This document shows positions 27,546-36,835 of a DNA stretch of 64,000 nt, in pieces. The stretch is from Roseateles violae. Its GTDB lineage: Bacteria; Pseudomonadota; Gammaproteobacteria; Burkholderiales; Burkholderiaceae_C. The position numbers and the translations under genes are program-made. Position 1 is the stretch's first letter; each line of letters opens with the position of its first letter. Location: NCBI RefSeq assembly GCF_030410485.1, contig NZ_JAUHHC010000003.1, forward strand, positions 806,001 to 870,000, read 5' to 3'. A model generated the notes under the pieces. The model saw only the letters and a list, made by a program, of their open reading frames with translations. It made no database searches and had not been told where the DNA came from.

Positions 27546-29885
27546 ATGAACACGCCTGAGCCGAACCGCCGCCGGGTGCTGGGCGGCATTGCCACGCTCG
27601 CCCTGCCGGCCGCCGCCGCGACCGACCCGCATGCGGCCCATCGAATGGCGGCCCCCGATGCGGAGGCGCTGCCGGCGGAGCTGGCCCAGCCGCTGCTGGG
27701 CCTCTTCCAACGCGTCAAGGAAAGCCTGGCGCGCGCCGGTGAAGCGCTGCCGAGCAGCGAGGTCGACCGTATAGATGCCCAGATGGCAGCCGGCCAGCTG
27801 GCCGAGGCTGCGCGGGCCGCTGTGGCGCTGCTTCAAACCCGTGTGCTGCTGAGCGCCAGCATCAACGCCGAGGCGCGGGTCAGCGTGAAACGGGGCCTGT
27901 TGCGACCGCAGTTGGTGCAGGGCGGCTGGCGGCTCTTTCTCGTGCGCATCAGCAGCCCCGCGCTGGTGCCTGGCAAGCTCGGCGCCAGCAGCACCAGCGC
28001 CCTTCCCCTCAACGGCCTGCATCCCCCCGGCGCCACGCCCGCCGGCAGCATGGGCCAGCAGGCGGTGTCCACCACGCGGGGCGATCTGGCGCTGCGCTGG
28101 CTGGACCTGGATGTGCATGACCTGGCACCGCTGGACGCGAGCCTGGAGGCCTTGCCGCTGGACTTCAAGATCATCCGGCTGTATGCCGCCGACGCGGGCC
28201 TGCGCAGCGCCACCCTCGCGCTCGACATCGGCCCGGGCACCGGCGACATCGGCGGCCGGGATCGGGTGAACGTCACGTTCCAGGTGCTTCCCGCCCGCAC
28301 GGTCAGCCTGAACATACGCCACGTCGATGGCCGCCCCGTCACGGCCTCGCTGGCCGTGACCGACTCGCTGGGCCGCGTCGTTCCCTCGCAAACCCGCCGC
28401 CGCCTGCCGGACCTGTTCTTCCAGCGCAAGGTCTACCGCGCCGACGGCCAGACGCTGAGCCTGCCGGCCGGAGACTACAAGGTGGAGTTGCAGCGCGGGC
28501 CCGAGTACCTGCTGAAGACCAGCCAGCGCCGCGTGCCCGAGACGGGCGACCTGCGCTGGACCTTCCAGCTTGAACGCTGGATCGATCCGGGCGCGCGCGG
28601 CTGGTACAGCGGCGACCACCACATCCACGCCGCTGGCTGCGCCCACTACGAGCAGCCGGAACAGGGCGTGGGGCCCGAGGTGATGGCGCCGCAGGTGCAG
28701 GGTGAAGGCCTGGCCATCGGCGCGGTGCTGACCTGGGGGCCGGGCTTCTATCACCAGAAGACATTCTTCACGGGCGGGGACGCGAGCGTCTCCAGGCCCG
28801 GCCACATCCTGCACTACGACCTGGAAGTCAGCGGTTTCCCCTCCTCGCACTGCGGCCATCTGGCGCTGCTGCAGATGCAGACGATGGACTACCCCGGCAG
28901 CAGCAGGATCGAGCAACGGCCCAGCAGCAATGCGCCGGTGCTGCGCTGGGCGCGCAGCCAGGGCGCGATCACCGGCTACGCGCATGCCGGCGTGGGGCTG
29001 TGGGTCGGTTCGACCGAGCTGCCCAACACCTTGATGCCCCCTTTCAATGGCATTGGCGCCAACGACTACATCGTCACATTGCCCGAGGGGCTGGTGGATT
29101 TCATCGGCGTCTGCAACCATCCGCCCGCGGCGGAGATGACGATCTGGTATCACACGATGAATGTGGGGCTGCGCTCCGTCATCGCCGGCGAGACCGATTG
29201 GCCCTGCTTCTTCGAGGAAAGCATGGGCATGGGCCGCAGCTACGTGAAGCTCGACGAAGCGCTCGGCTACGCCGCCTGGTGCAAGGGGCTTCAGCGGGGG
29301 CGAAGCTATGTCAGCGAGGGTCGCGCGCATCTGCTGGACTTCAAGGTGCGCAGCGCGGACGGCATGGCCGAACCCGGCGGCGCCGATCTCTCCCTGGCTG
29401 CGCCGCAGGCGCTCGCGATCGAGGTCGATTTCGCCGCGCGGCTGGAGCCGGCCGTCACGCCACAGACCGAAGCGATCCGCAAGCTCGGGCCGCTGGACAA
29501 GCCCTATTGGCATCTGGAGCGCGCCCGGGTCGGTGAATCGCGCCAGGTGATCGTCGAACTGATCGTCAATGGACAGCCGGTGGAAGCGCGCGCCGTGGCG
29601 GCCGATGGCCGCGTGCAGGCGCTGCGCTTCGCCTACACGCCCCTGGCCAGCTGCTGGCTCGCTCTGCGCGTGATGTACGCCGCCCACACCAATCCGGTCT
29701 GGGCCACCGTGGCGGAGGCGCCGGTGCGGGTGAAGAAGAGCGCGCAGTGGTGCCGCGCGGCCGTGGACGCCTGCTGGCATCAGAAGCTGCCGCGCATCCG
29801 TCCGGCCGAACGCGAGGAGGAGGCACGGCTCTACGACCGCGCCCGGCGCTTCTACGAACGCATGCTCTCGGAGGCCCAGGCGTGA
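27546..29885 (+). CDS. CehA/McbA-type PHP metallohydrolase, exported
   Basis: 779 aa. The N-terminus NRRRVLGGIATLALPAAAA is a probable Tat-type export signal. After a long beta-rich region (residues ~80-340), the metal-site motif is GDHHIHAAG with H358, H359 and H361. GYAHAGVGLW and GETDWPCFFEE supply later ligands. This matches CehA/McbA-like carbaryl hydrolases and related PHP-domain enzymes; the true substrate is unknown. GGAG precedes the ATG by ~10 bp. It is coupled with the following small secreted protein by a GTGA overlap. Confidence 0.8.
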   Translation: MNTPEPNRRRVLGGIATLALPAAAATDPHAAHRMAAPDAEALPAELAQPLLGLFQRVKESLARAGEALPSSEVDRIDAQMAAGQLAEAARAAVALLQTRVLLSASINAEARVSVKRGLLRPQLVQGGWRLFLVRISSPALVPGKLGASSTSALPLNGLHPPGATPAGSMGQQAVSTTRGDLALRWLDLDVHDLAPLDASLEALPLDFKIIRLYAADAGLRSATLALDIGPGTGDIGGRDRVNVTFQVLPARTVSLNIRHVDGRPVTASLAVTDSLGRVVPSQTRRRLPDLFFQRKVYRADGQTLSLPAGDYKVELQRGPEYLLKTSQRRVPETGDLRWTFQLERWIDPGARGWYSGDHHIHAAGCAHYEQPEQGVGPEVMAPQVQGEGLAIGAVLTWGPGFYHQKTFFTGGDASVSRPGHILHYDLEVSGFPSSHCGHLALLQMQTMDYPGSSRIEQRPSSNAPVLRWARSQGAITGYAHAGVGLWVGSTELPNTLMPPFNGIGANDYIVTLPEGLVDFIGVCNHPPAAEMTIWYHTMNVGLRSVIAGETDWPCFFEESMGMGRSYVKLDEALGYAAWCKGLQRGRSYVSEGRAHLLDFKVRSADGMAEPGGADLSLAAPQALAIEVDFAARLEPAVTPQTEAIRKLGPLDKPYWHLERARVGESRQVIVELIVNGQPVEARAVAADGRVQALRFAYTPLASCWLALRVMYAAHTNPVWATVAEAPVRVKKSAQWCRAAVDACWHQKLPRIRPAEREEEARLYDRARRFYERMLSEAQA

Positions 29886-30214
29886 AGCGCGCTTTGAGCG
29901 CGCTGCTGCTGATCGCCCCGCTCGCCGCGAGTGCGAATCAGGGCTGGGCGATCCGGCGCGTGGCCGACATGCCCGACGGCGCCCCGGCGTTTGAGGTGGT
30001 CGATCCCCAGGGCCGGATCGCGACGCGCATCGAGTGCATCGCCACCGGCTGGTACGAGGCCGACAGCCTGGCCGCGCGCCTGCTGCGCTCCACCGAAGTG
30101 ACGGCGGCGATCCAGGCCAAGGGCGGCCGACTGGAGATCGAGGACCTGGGTCCCGCGAAGTTCGATTGCGTGCTGACCGCAAGCAGGCCCAGGGCCGTTC
30201 AGCAGGCCGATTGA
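29882..30214 (+). CDS. Small secreted protein of unknown function
   Basis: 110 aa starting at GTG 29882, which overlaps the stop of the metallohydrolase. The first 20 residues are a signal peptide (RALSALLLIAPLAASAN). Mature residues have two cysteines (RIECIATG and KFDCVLTAS) that could form a disulfide. I recognise no domain. Coupling to the CehA-like enzyme suggests a periplasmic partner or chaperone. Confidence 0.7.
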   Translation: MKRALSALLLIAPLAASANQGWAIRRVADMPDGAPAFEVVDPQGRIATRIECIATGWYEADSLAARLLRSTEVTAAIQAKGGRLEIEDLGPAKFDCVLTASRPRAVQQAD

Positions 30215-30242
30215 ATCGCCCCGCCAAGGAGCAGCTTCCGCC

Positions 30243-30410
30243 CTACTTTGCAGGCGGACTCTCGGTCTCGCTCACGGCGGGCGCCGCAACAACGATGTGG
30301 GGCGCCGCGGGCTCCGCCAGCGGGTGAGCCCCGAGGGTCTCCGTGGTCTCGCTACCGCCGCCACAGGCGCCGAGCGACAAGAGCAGCGGCAAGATGCAAA
30401 GGATCTTCAT
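30243..30410 (-). CDS. Small lipoprotein
   Basis: 55 aa. The leader KILCILPLLLSLGAC carries a lipobox-like LGAC, followed by GGGS and an acidic, Pro-Ala-rich tail (TETLGAHPLAEP...). It looks like an outer-membrane or periplasmic lipoprotein. The ATG at 30410 lies 21 bp after the glycosidase stop codon at 30432, in the same operon. No known domain. Confidence 0.7.
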   Translation of the reverse strand: MKILCILPLLLSLGACGGGSETTETLGAHPLAEPAAPHIVVAAPAVSETESPPAK

Positions 30411-30431
30411 TCGATGGCCTCGCAGTGGATA

Positions 30432-31979
30432 TCAGGGGTTGAGGGCAGCGATGCCTTGATCGGCGATCAGCACCACGGCATCACTGGCCGGCACCGCCTT
30501 CAGACTGAGGCTGTGGGTGGCGGCGTTGTTGCTGGTCACCATCGCCGTGCTGGTCGCATACACCTTGCCATCGAGCAGATTGACGAAGCGAGGCAGCAGC
30601 GTGTTGACCTGGGCATAGCGAGTGAAGTGGAAGTTGCTGCAGCTGATGTCGATATTGCTCACCGCGGTGCTGCTGGTCGGCAAGGCCAGCGTGCGGTTCC
30701 AGACCGCCAGGAATCGCCGCTCGACACCCGCGTCGTCGCGCTTATAGGCATGCACGGTATAGCCCCAGGGTGCGGTGCAGCCATGGTCGGTGATGCGCAC
30801 CAGGCGGCTGTCGAAGATGGCGGTCGCGTTTTGATAGCTGCCGTAGGCCTGCTTGCGGCGCTTGACGCTTTGATCGCCGTTCTTCACGCCGGGGTTGTTC
30901 GGGTCCCAGACCCAGGTGCCGGTTTCCAGCAGTCCCTTGGGGTTCTTGCCCGAGTCGTAGTGCAGGTCCGTGATGGTGAAGATGCTGCTCTCGATGCCAC
31001 GCGCGAAGTCGCCCAGCATGCGGCGCAGCATCCACTTGGCCTGGCTTTCCTCGTTCCAGCCGGAATCCAGCGCGCAGAAGGCGTAGTACTGGCAGGGGCC
31101 GGACGGCGCGCCGCTTTCGTCCATGCGAATGCGAAAGCCCTTGCCCTCCACCAGCGTGCGGAAGGCATCGAACTTGGCCAGCTCGGAGGCATAGGAGTCG
31201 TAGTCCGGCGGCGACCAGTAGGGGTGATAGCCGACGCTGACATCGGCATTGGGCACCGTCGGCCCCTTGTTGGCGGCAAAGTAGTCGAGCACCTGCTGGG
31301 CGTAGGCATAGCCGCTGCTCGCCGTGCCACCGAGCACGCCGGTGGTGAAGGAACCGATGGTGATCTTGGCGCCGGGCTGCACCGACTTGATGGCCTTCGC
31401 CATCTCGACGATCAGCGGGCCGTAGTCCGCCGCCGCGACATGACCATCGGGCTCGTTCCAGAGCTGCCAGTCGCTCACACGGACCGTGGGTTCGTTGTAG
31501 CGCTTGACCGTGGCCTTGACGAACTCGATGAAGCGCTGGCGCCCCGCACCGGTAGGCACGGCGCCGCCCAAGCCCTTGGTGCCGCAATCGACACAGCCGG
31601 CCTGCTCGTTGCCATAGCCGAGGAAGACCAAGGGCTGCACCCCCTGGGCGCGCACGCCGTCGACGATGGCGTCCAGCGTGCCGAAGTCGTAGCTGGCCGG
31701 CGTGGTGATGGTCTTCTCGATGAAATGCCAGCCGGATTGCACGCGGATCTTCTGTGCCCCCAGCGGGCCCAGATGGTCCTTCCACATCGAGAAGGTGCTG
31801 TAGCCGCGGTCGGTGGTTTCGCCGCCGATGCCGAAGGGGCTGGTGATGCCGGCGCTGCGCATCTCGGCCGTGGATCGAGGCTTGACGCTGCCCACATAAG
31901 GCAGGCCGGCGCCCTGGCCGTGGGATTGAATCGGCATGGCGCAAGCCAGGCCGAGCAAGAGACTGAAAAGAACTCGCAT
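30432..31979 (-). CDS. Secreted clan GH-A glycoside hydrolase (GH39-like)
   Basis: 515 aa with a signal peptide (RVLFSLLLGLACAMPIQS). WQLWNEPDGH provides the acid/base E176 at the end of a strand, and RMDESGAP a probable nucleophile E288, the spacing expected for clan GH-A. The C-terminal ~100 residues look like a beta-sandwich module. Family is probably GH39 or a relative; the sugar is unknown. Position downstream of a porin and uronate genes suggests release of a uronic-acid-bearing sugar. Confidence 0.72.
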   Translation of the reverse strand: MRVLFSLLLGLACAMPIQSHGQGAGLPYVGSVKPRSTAEMRSAGITSPFGIGGETTDRGYSTFSMWKDHLGPLGAQKIRVQSGWHFIEKTITTPASYDFGTLDAIVDGVRAQGVQPLVFLGYGNEQAGCVDCGTKGLGGAVPTGAGRQRFIEFVKATVKRYNEPTVRVSDWQLWNEPDGHVAAADYGPLIVEMAKAIKSVQPGAKITIGSFTTGVLGGTASSGYAYAQQVLDYFAANKGPTVPNADVSVGYHPYWSPPDYDSYASELAKFDAFRTLVEGKGFRIRMDESGAPSGPCQYYAFCALDSGWNEESQAKWMLRRMLGDFARGIESSIFTITDLHYDSGKNPKGLLETGTWVWDPNNPGVKNGDQSVKRRKQAYGSYQNATAIFDSRLVRITDHGCTAPWGYTVHAYKRDDAGVERRFLAVWNRTLALPTSSTAVSNIDISCSNFHFTRYAQVNTLLPRFVNLLDGKVYATSTAMVTSNNAATHSLSLKAVPASDAVVLIADQGIAALNP

Positions 31980-32028
31980 CGATTTGTCTCCGTCATTGCG
32001 CCCCGGGAAGGACAGGTGTTTGGCCGGC

Positions 32029-33024
32029 TCAGAAGTTGTGCTTCAGGCCGAGGTCGAAGGCGGTCGTACGGGTCAAGGGCTTTCCGGCCACCGAGCCCTG
32101 CTGCAGCGCGGAGCCGACGTCGAAGTTGATCGAGGTCCGTTTGCTGAAGAAGTACTCGAAGCCCGCGCCCAGCTTGTCGGTCTTGTTGTTGGCGCCCTCG
32201 GGGTCGAGCCGGGCAAAGGCCAGCTTGATCAGATGGGCCGTCACCGGCACCGTGGCGGCGATGGTCAGGTTGCTGGCCTTCTTGCCGGCCGTCGTGGCTT
32301 CGGTGTACATCACGGCCGGCTTGACGAGCCCGAAGTCGTAGGCCCCACCGATCAGGGCGACCTTGTTCGCGTCGCTCTGGTGGTCGAAGGCCGCCGCGAC
32401 ATACACCGGTCCGGCGCTGTACTCCACATTGGCGCCAATGGAGCGATCGCGAACGCCCTCGCCGGCCGAGGCGGCCCAGTTGGTGGTAAGCCCGGAGAAG
32501 TTGGGCGACTTGTAGCCAACCGAGTTGTTGGCACGGGCATGGCCATCGATGCGATAGGTGGCCAGCTGGTGGTTCAGGCCGGGCGAGCCCAGCGTGTCCC
32601 AGCCCCAGGGATCGAGCTTCAGGGCCGGCCAGAAGGCCGGGATGTACTCGCGGCCCAGGTACACATTGCCCAGTGTCTTGTTCTCCAGGTACACATAGGA
32701 GCGCCCTTTCCAGAACACCGGGTCGGCCACGCCGGTGTCGCCCTGGAAGCGGTGCTCGATCTGAAAGCCGGCCTTCAGGCCCTCGCCCAGATCCTCGACG
32801 CCTCGGAAGCCGAGCCGGTTCTCCGAGAGATGCCGAACATCCCAGCGCTCGCCGGCCGGCCCGGTCTTGCCGTTGCTGCCGGTCAGGGCGGAGGTACCGT
32901 CGTTCTGCTTGGAAATGCCGAGATCGATGCGGCCATAGATGGTCACACCGGACTGCGCCTGGGCGGCGCTCGCCAGCGCCAAGCCGGCCAATGCGGGAAT
33001 CGAACGGCGGAAGATTTTGTTCAT
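32029..33024 (-). CDS. Outer-membrane porin
   Basis: 331 aa. Signal peptide ends SAAQAQ, followed by SGVTIYGRIDLGISKQ. NRLGFRGVEDLGEGLKAGFQIEHRF and a C-terminal Phe (GLKHNF) identify a betaproteobacterial porin. Lies between the aldehyde dehydrogenase and the glycosidase, all on the minus strand, so likely allows entry of the uronate or oligosaccharide. Confidence 0.92.
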   Translation of the reverse strand: MNKIFRRSIPALAGLALASAAQAQSGVTIYGRIDLGISKQNDGTSALTGSNGKTGPAGERWDVRHLSENRLGFRGVEDLGEGLKAGFQIEHRFQGDTGVADPVFWKGRSYVYLENKTLGNVYLGREYIPAFWPALKLDPWGWDTLGSPGLNHQLATYRIDGHARANNSVGYKSPNFSGLTTNWAASAGEGVRDRSIGANVEYSAGPVYVAAAFDHQSDANKVALIGGAYDFGLVKPAVMYTEATTAGKKASNLTIAATVPVTAHLIKLAFARLDPEGANNKTDKLGAGFEYFFSKRTSINFDVGSALQQGSVAGKPLTRTTAFDLGLKHNF

Positions 33025-33077
33025 CTTTTCTGTCTCCTGTTTTTATGGTGAATGGGCGGGCGCCCGTGAAGCGGCGA

Positions 33078-34526
33078 TCAGGGCCGGATATAGGTCGTCT
33101 TGACCTGGGTGAAGAATTCCTTGGCGTGGGTCCCCTGCTCGCGCGGACCGAAGCTCGAGCCCCGGCTGCCGCCGAAGGGAACGTGATAGTCGACGCCGGC
33201 GGTGGGCGCATTGACCATCACCATCCCCGCCTTCAGATGGCGCTGGAAGTGGTGCGCGAGCTTGAGCGACGCCGTGCAGACGCCGGCGGACAGGCCGAAG
33301 GGCGTTTCGTTGGCCAGCGTCAACGCATGCTCGGCGTCGCGCGCCGGGATCAGGGCGGCAACGGGGCCGAAGATCTCCTCCTGGCAGATCCTCATGCCGT
33401 TGTCCGCGTCCACGAAGAGCGCCGGACTCAGGAAGTGCCCCCGCGTCGGACGGCGCAACAAGTCGCCACCGCTTGCCAGCGACGCGCCTTCGGCAATTCC
33501 CAGCTCGATGTAGGCGCGGTCCTGCTCCAGTTGGATCTCATCCACGACGGGGCCGATCTGGGTCTGCGCATCCAGCGCATGACCGACGCGCAGCGCCCGC
33601 ACCCGTTCAATGAGCAGTTCGCGAAACCGTGCATAGATCTGCGGTGTCGCGATCAGTCGCGAGCTGGCCGTGCAACGCTGGCCGGTGGAGAAGTAGGCGC
33701 CCTGCACCGCGCAGTCCAGGGCGATCTCGAGATCGGCGTCATCCAGGATGACCAGGGGGTTCTTGCCGCCCATCTCGGTCTGATAGCGCGCCTGTCGTGC
33801 GCTGCAGGCGGCGGCCACGCGGGCGCCGGTCGCCGTGGATCCGGTGAAGCTGATGGCATCCACACGCCTGTCGTCCAGCAGCACCTGGCCGACCGCCTTC
33901 CCCGGGCCGGGCACGAAATTCAGGACGCCGGGGGGCAGGCCTTGACGGTGCAGGATCTCCACCAGCGCCCAGGCACTCGCGGGCACGGACTCCGCCGACT
34001 TGAACACGACGGTGTTGCCATAGGCCAGGGCCGGCGCGATCTTCCACGCGGGAATGGCGATGGGGAAGTTCCAGGGCGTGATGATGCCCACGACGCCGAC
34101 AGGCTCGCGGCTCACGTCGACCCGCAAGCCAGCCCGCACCGAATCAAAGATCTCGCCGGCGGCCGCCACGGCAGCATGCGCATGGAATTTGAAGATCTGC
34201 GCGGCTCGCTGCACCTCGGCCGTCGCCTCGGCCAGGGTCTTGCCCTCTTCGCGGGCCAGCAATTCCCCCAGTTCGCTGCGGCGGGCGTGAAGCTCCTGAC
34301 CGACCCGGTCCAGCACCTCGGCGCGAGAGGCCGGCGTTTGCTGGCTCCAGCCCGGCAGAGCGCCTACCGCCGCATCGACGGCTTGGACGGCGTGTTGACT
34401 GCTGGCAAGGTGGAACTCGCCCACGCATTCGTCCAGATTCGAGGGGTTGATATCGGCGTAGACATCGGCGGTTCGCAGCCACTCGCCGTTGACCAGGATG
34501 GGGTGGGGTTGGATGTTTCGGTCCAT
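33078..34526 (-). CDS. Alpha-ketoglutarate semialdehyde dehydrogenase (aldehyde dehydrogenase)
   Basis: 482 aa. Complete ALDH motifs: ITPWNFPIAIPAWK, FTGST, EMGGKNPLVILDDADL with the catalytic Glu, C285 in STGQRCTASS, and QEEIFGPV. The C-terminal PTAGVDYHVPFGGSRGSS resembles type III KGSADH proteins. It would oxidise alpha-ketoglutarate semialdehyde to 2-oxoglutarate, the last step of oxidative uronate degradation. ATG 34526 is chosen; 34538 adds four residues. Gene is divergent from the sugar-acid genes on the plus strand and shares with them an AT-rich operator region. Confidence 0.85.
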   Translation of the reverse strand: MDRNIQPHPILVNGEWLRTADVYADINPSNLDECVGEFHLASSQHAVQAVDAAVGALPGWSQQTPASRAEVLDRVGQELHARRSELGELLAREEGKTLAEATAEVQRAAQIFKFHAHAAVAAAGEIFDSVRAGLRVDVSREPVGVVGIITPWNFPIAIPAWKIAPALAYGNTVVFKSAESVPASAWALVEILHRQGLPPGVLNFVPGPGKAVGQVLLDDRRVDAISFTGSTATGARVAAACSARQARYQTEMGGKNPLVILDDADLEIALDCAVQGAYFSTGQRCTASSRLIATPQIYARFRELLIERVRALRVGHALDAQTQIGPVVDEIQLEQDRAYIELGIAEGASLASGGDLLRRPTRGHFLSPALFVDADNGMRICQEEIFGPVAALIPARDAEHALTLANETPFGLSAGVCTASLKLAHHFQRHLKAGMVMVNAPTAGVDYHVPFGGSRGSSFGPREQGTHAKEFFTQVKTTYIRP

Positions 34527-34535
34527 GTTGGAAAG

Positions 34536-34558
34536 CATACGATGGATTTTATAAAATG
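34536..34558. promoter_or_regulatory. GntR operator candidate, site 1
   Basis: CATAC-N5-ATTTTATAAAAT followed by G. The 12-bp core ATTTTATAAAAT (34546-34557) is a perfect palindrome. The same CATAC-N5 spacing and a near-identical core occur upstream of the GntR gene at 39,301. It lies in the divergent promoter of the dehydrogenase and Bug genes. Confidence 0.65.
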
Positions 34559-34631
34559 TACATAGTATGATTTCGGACAAGCGAACCCCGCACGGATGCG
34601 GTGTCGCTGCCAACTGATAAAAGGAGACGAA

Positions 34632-35636
34632 ATGATCAAGATCCGCTCACCGATCCGGCCACGCTCGCTGCTCGGCGCAGCCCTCGTCGCCGTCGTGGCC
34701 GGCACGCTCGGCGGGGTGGCGCGCGCCGAGAGCTATCCTGAGCGCCCGATCACCCTGGTGGTGGGCTTCTCGCCCGGCGGCGCGGCCGACACGGTGGCCC
34801 GGCAGCTTGCCGAAGAGCTGAGCAAGCAACTGGGACAGCGGGTGAATGTCGACAACCGCAGCGGCGCCAGCGGCAATATCGCGACCTCGGCCGTGCTGTC
34901 CTCGCCGGCCGATGGCTATACCTTGCTGTTCTCTGCCGTCAACCTGGCCACCAACCCCTGGCTGTCGGGCGTGAAGTACGACACCAAGACCGACCTGGTG
35001 ATGGTGTCGCAGATCACCAGCGTGCCGGTCGTGATGCTGGTGAGCGGCAACAGCAACTTTCGTCAGCCCGTCGATCTGGTGCGCAGCGCCCATAAGACCG
35101 AAGGCGGTCTCAAGGCCGGCTCCGGCGGCATCGGAACCTCCTCTCATCTGGCGCTGGAGCTGTTCTCGCGCAGCCTGAATGTGCCGGTCATCCACGTTCC
35201 CTACCGCGGCGGCGCGCCGGCCAACCAGGCCCTGCTGGCGCGCGAGGTCGACCTGATGTTTGACCTGATGTCCGGCGGCCTCAAGCAGATGGTGGACTCG
35301 GGCCGGATGCGGGCGCTCGCGGTCATGCAGGACAAGCGCGTCAGCGCCCTGCCGGACGTGAAGAGCGCGGCGGAGCTGGGCATGCCGCCGGAGACCTATG
35401 TGCGCAGCTGGCAGGGCATCGCCGTCAAGGCCGGCACGCCGAAGGCCGTGGTCGACAAGCTCCACAAGGCCGTGGTGGCCGCGGCGGCAAGCAGCAGCTT
35501 CTCGACCCGCGTCGGCGATCAGTTGGGCTACACCGTCGTGACCAGCAAGCAGCCGGATGACTTCCAGAAGTTCTACCTGGCCGAGCTTGCCCGCTGGGGC
35601 AGCCTGATCAAGACCGCCAACATCAAGCCGGAATGA
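34632..35636 (+). CDS. Bug-family (TctC-like) solute-binding protein
   Basis: 334 aa with signal peptide (LVAVVAGTLGGVARAESYP). ITLVVGFSPGGAADTVARQL, VNVDNRSGASGNIATSAV, and HVPYRGGAPANQALLAREVD are Bug blocks. ATG 34632 is preceded by AAGGAGA at 34621. First gene of the plus-strand uronate operon and coupled by ATGA to the dehydratase. Probably binds a uronate or aldarate; no TctAB is present nearby. Confidence 0.9.
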   Translation: MIKIRSPIRPRSLLGAALVAVVAGTLGGVARAESYPERPITLVVGFSPGGAADTVARQLAEELSKQLGQRVNVDNRSGASGNIATSAVLSSPADGYTLLFSAVNLATNPWLSGVKYDTKTDLVMVSQITSVPVVMLVSGNSNFRQPVDLVRSAHKTEGGLKAGSGGIGTSSHLALELFSRSLNVPVIHVPYRGGAPANQALLAREVDLMFDLMSGGLKQMVDSGRMRALAVMQDKRVSALPDVKSAAELGMPPETYVRSWQGIAVKAGTPKAVVDKLHKAVVAAAASSSFSTRVGDQLGYTVVTSKQPDDFQKFYLAELARWGSLIKTANIKPE

Positions 35637-36826
35637 GCATGCGCATCGCCGATATCCAATGCCATCTGATGCAGGCCGGCGGCCCGCCGCAAACGGGCTG
35701 GACCGCCACCGGAAAGAGTGCGCTGGCCAGCAGCCGCAACTGGCTCTTTGTCACCGTGCACACCGACTGCGGCATGGTCGGCACCGGTGAGGGCTCGGGT
35801 TGGCCTCGCGCGGTCGCGGCGGCGGTCCAGGATCTGGGCGGCTTCCTGGTCGGCGAAAGCCTCCATTCGATCGAGCGCCTGCACCAGCGCATGCGCACGG
35901 CCGTGATGAGTCATGGCCAGGTGGGCACGGTCGGCTCGGGCGCCATCGCGGCCATCGACATGGCGCTGTGGGACCTGCGCGCCCAGGCGCTGGGAGTCCC
36001 GATCTCCCAGTTGCTGGGCGGGCCGCTGCGGCAGGCCGTGCCCTATTACACCCACGCGAGCAGCGTCGCGGCGGCCGAGGCCGCCGTGCGACGAGGCGTG
36101 CGCGCCATCAAGGTGGGCGGCATCAAGGGCGTGGTGGAACGCGCCTACGCGATACGCGCCGCGCTGGGCCCCGAGATCGACATGATGGTCGACCTCCATG
36201 GGCCGCCGTGGCTGAACGCCGCCGACGCGATTGCCATTGGCCGCGAGCTGGAACCACTGGGGCTTCTGTTCCTTGAAGAACCCGTCGCGCCGGATGATCT
36301 ACCCGGCTGGCGCCGCGTGCGCAGCAAGCTGGCGCTGCCGCTGGCCACCGGCGAACGGCTGGCGACGCTGAGCGACATGCTGCCCTTCATCACCGAGGGC
36401 CTGGTCGATGTCGTGCAACCGGACACCGGCCGCTTTGGCGGCCTGACGCAGATGCACAAGTTGGCCGCGATTGCCGAGGCCCATTCGCTGCAACTGGCGC
36501 CGCACAGCGGTTCGCTCGGACCGGTTGCCGAGTTCGCGGCGGTGCACCTGCTCAGCGCGATTCCGAATGGTCTGGTCCTGGAGCGCATGGACCCGGACTG
36601 GGCTGAGCGCGACGCCGTGATCACGCAAACCCTGAACATCGAACGAGGGCATATCGACGTCCCCGCAGGGCCGGGCCTGGGCACGGCCCTGCAGCTCGAT
36701 GCGATTGCCCGCCACCCCAGCCAACGCAATATCGCCATCGCCGACGGCGGCTACAACGCCGGCACCGAGAGCGAGAGCCTCCTCCTCCAAGCCAGGCGCC
36801 CGCGCGCCGCACTGACCCGAAAGTAG
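35633..36826 (+). CDS. Enolase-superfamily sugar-acid dehydratase (mandelate racemase type)
   Basis: 397 aa. The catalytic lysine K160 is in AIKVGGIKG, metal-binding residues in MVDLHGPPW, FLEEPVAP and TGERL, and the general acid H291 in LAPHSGS. This is the mandelate-racemase subgroup layout used by galactarate, glucarate and other aldarate dehydratases. Neighbouring uronate dehydrogenase and lactonase suggest an aldarate substrate (galactarate or glucarate). Start ATG 35633 overlaps the Bug stop. Confidence 0.85.
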   Translation: MSMRIADIQCHLMQAGGPPQTGWTATGKSALASSRNWLFVTVHTDCGMVGTGEGSGWPRAVAAAVQDLGGFLVGESLHSIERLHQRMRTAVMSHGQVGTVGSGAIAAIDMALWDLRAQALGVPISQLLGGPLRQAVPYYTHASSVAAAEAAVRRGVRAIKVGGIKGVVERAYAIRAALGPEIDMMVDLHGPPWLNAADAIAIGRELEPLGLLFLEEPVAPDDLPGWRRVRSKLALPLATGERLATLSDMLPFITEGLVDVVQPDTGRFGGLTQMHKLAAIAEAHSLQLAPHSGSLGPVAEFAAVHLLSAIPNGLVLERMDPDWAERDAVITQTLNIERGHIDVPAGPGLGTALQLDAIARHPSQRNIAIADGGYNAGTESESLLLQARRPRAALTRK

Positions 36827-36835
36827 ACAACAAGC

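Noticed and set aside
27012-30227. A 1,071-codon open frame on the minus strand
   Set aside because: It runs antisense to the CehA-like gene and its neighbours; the translation is rich in Arg, Gln and His and lacks any domain, as expected in high-GC DNA.
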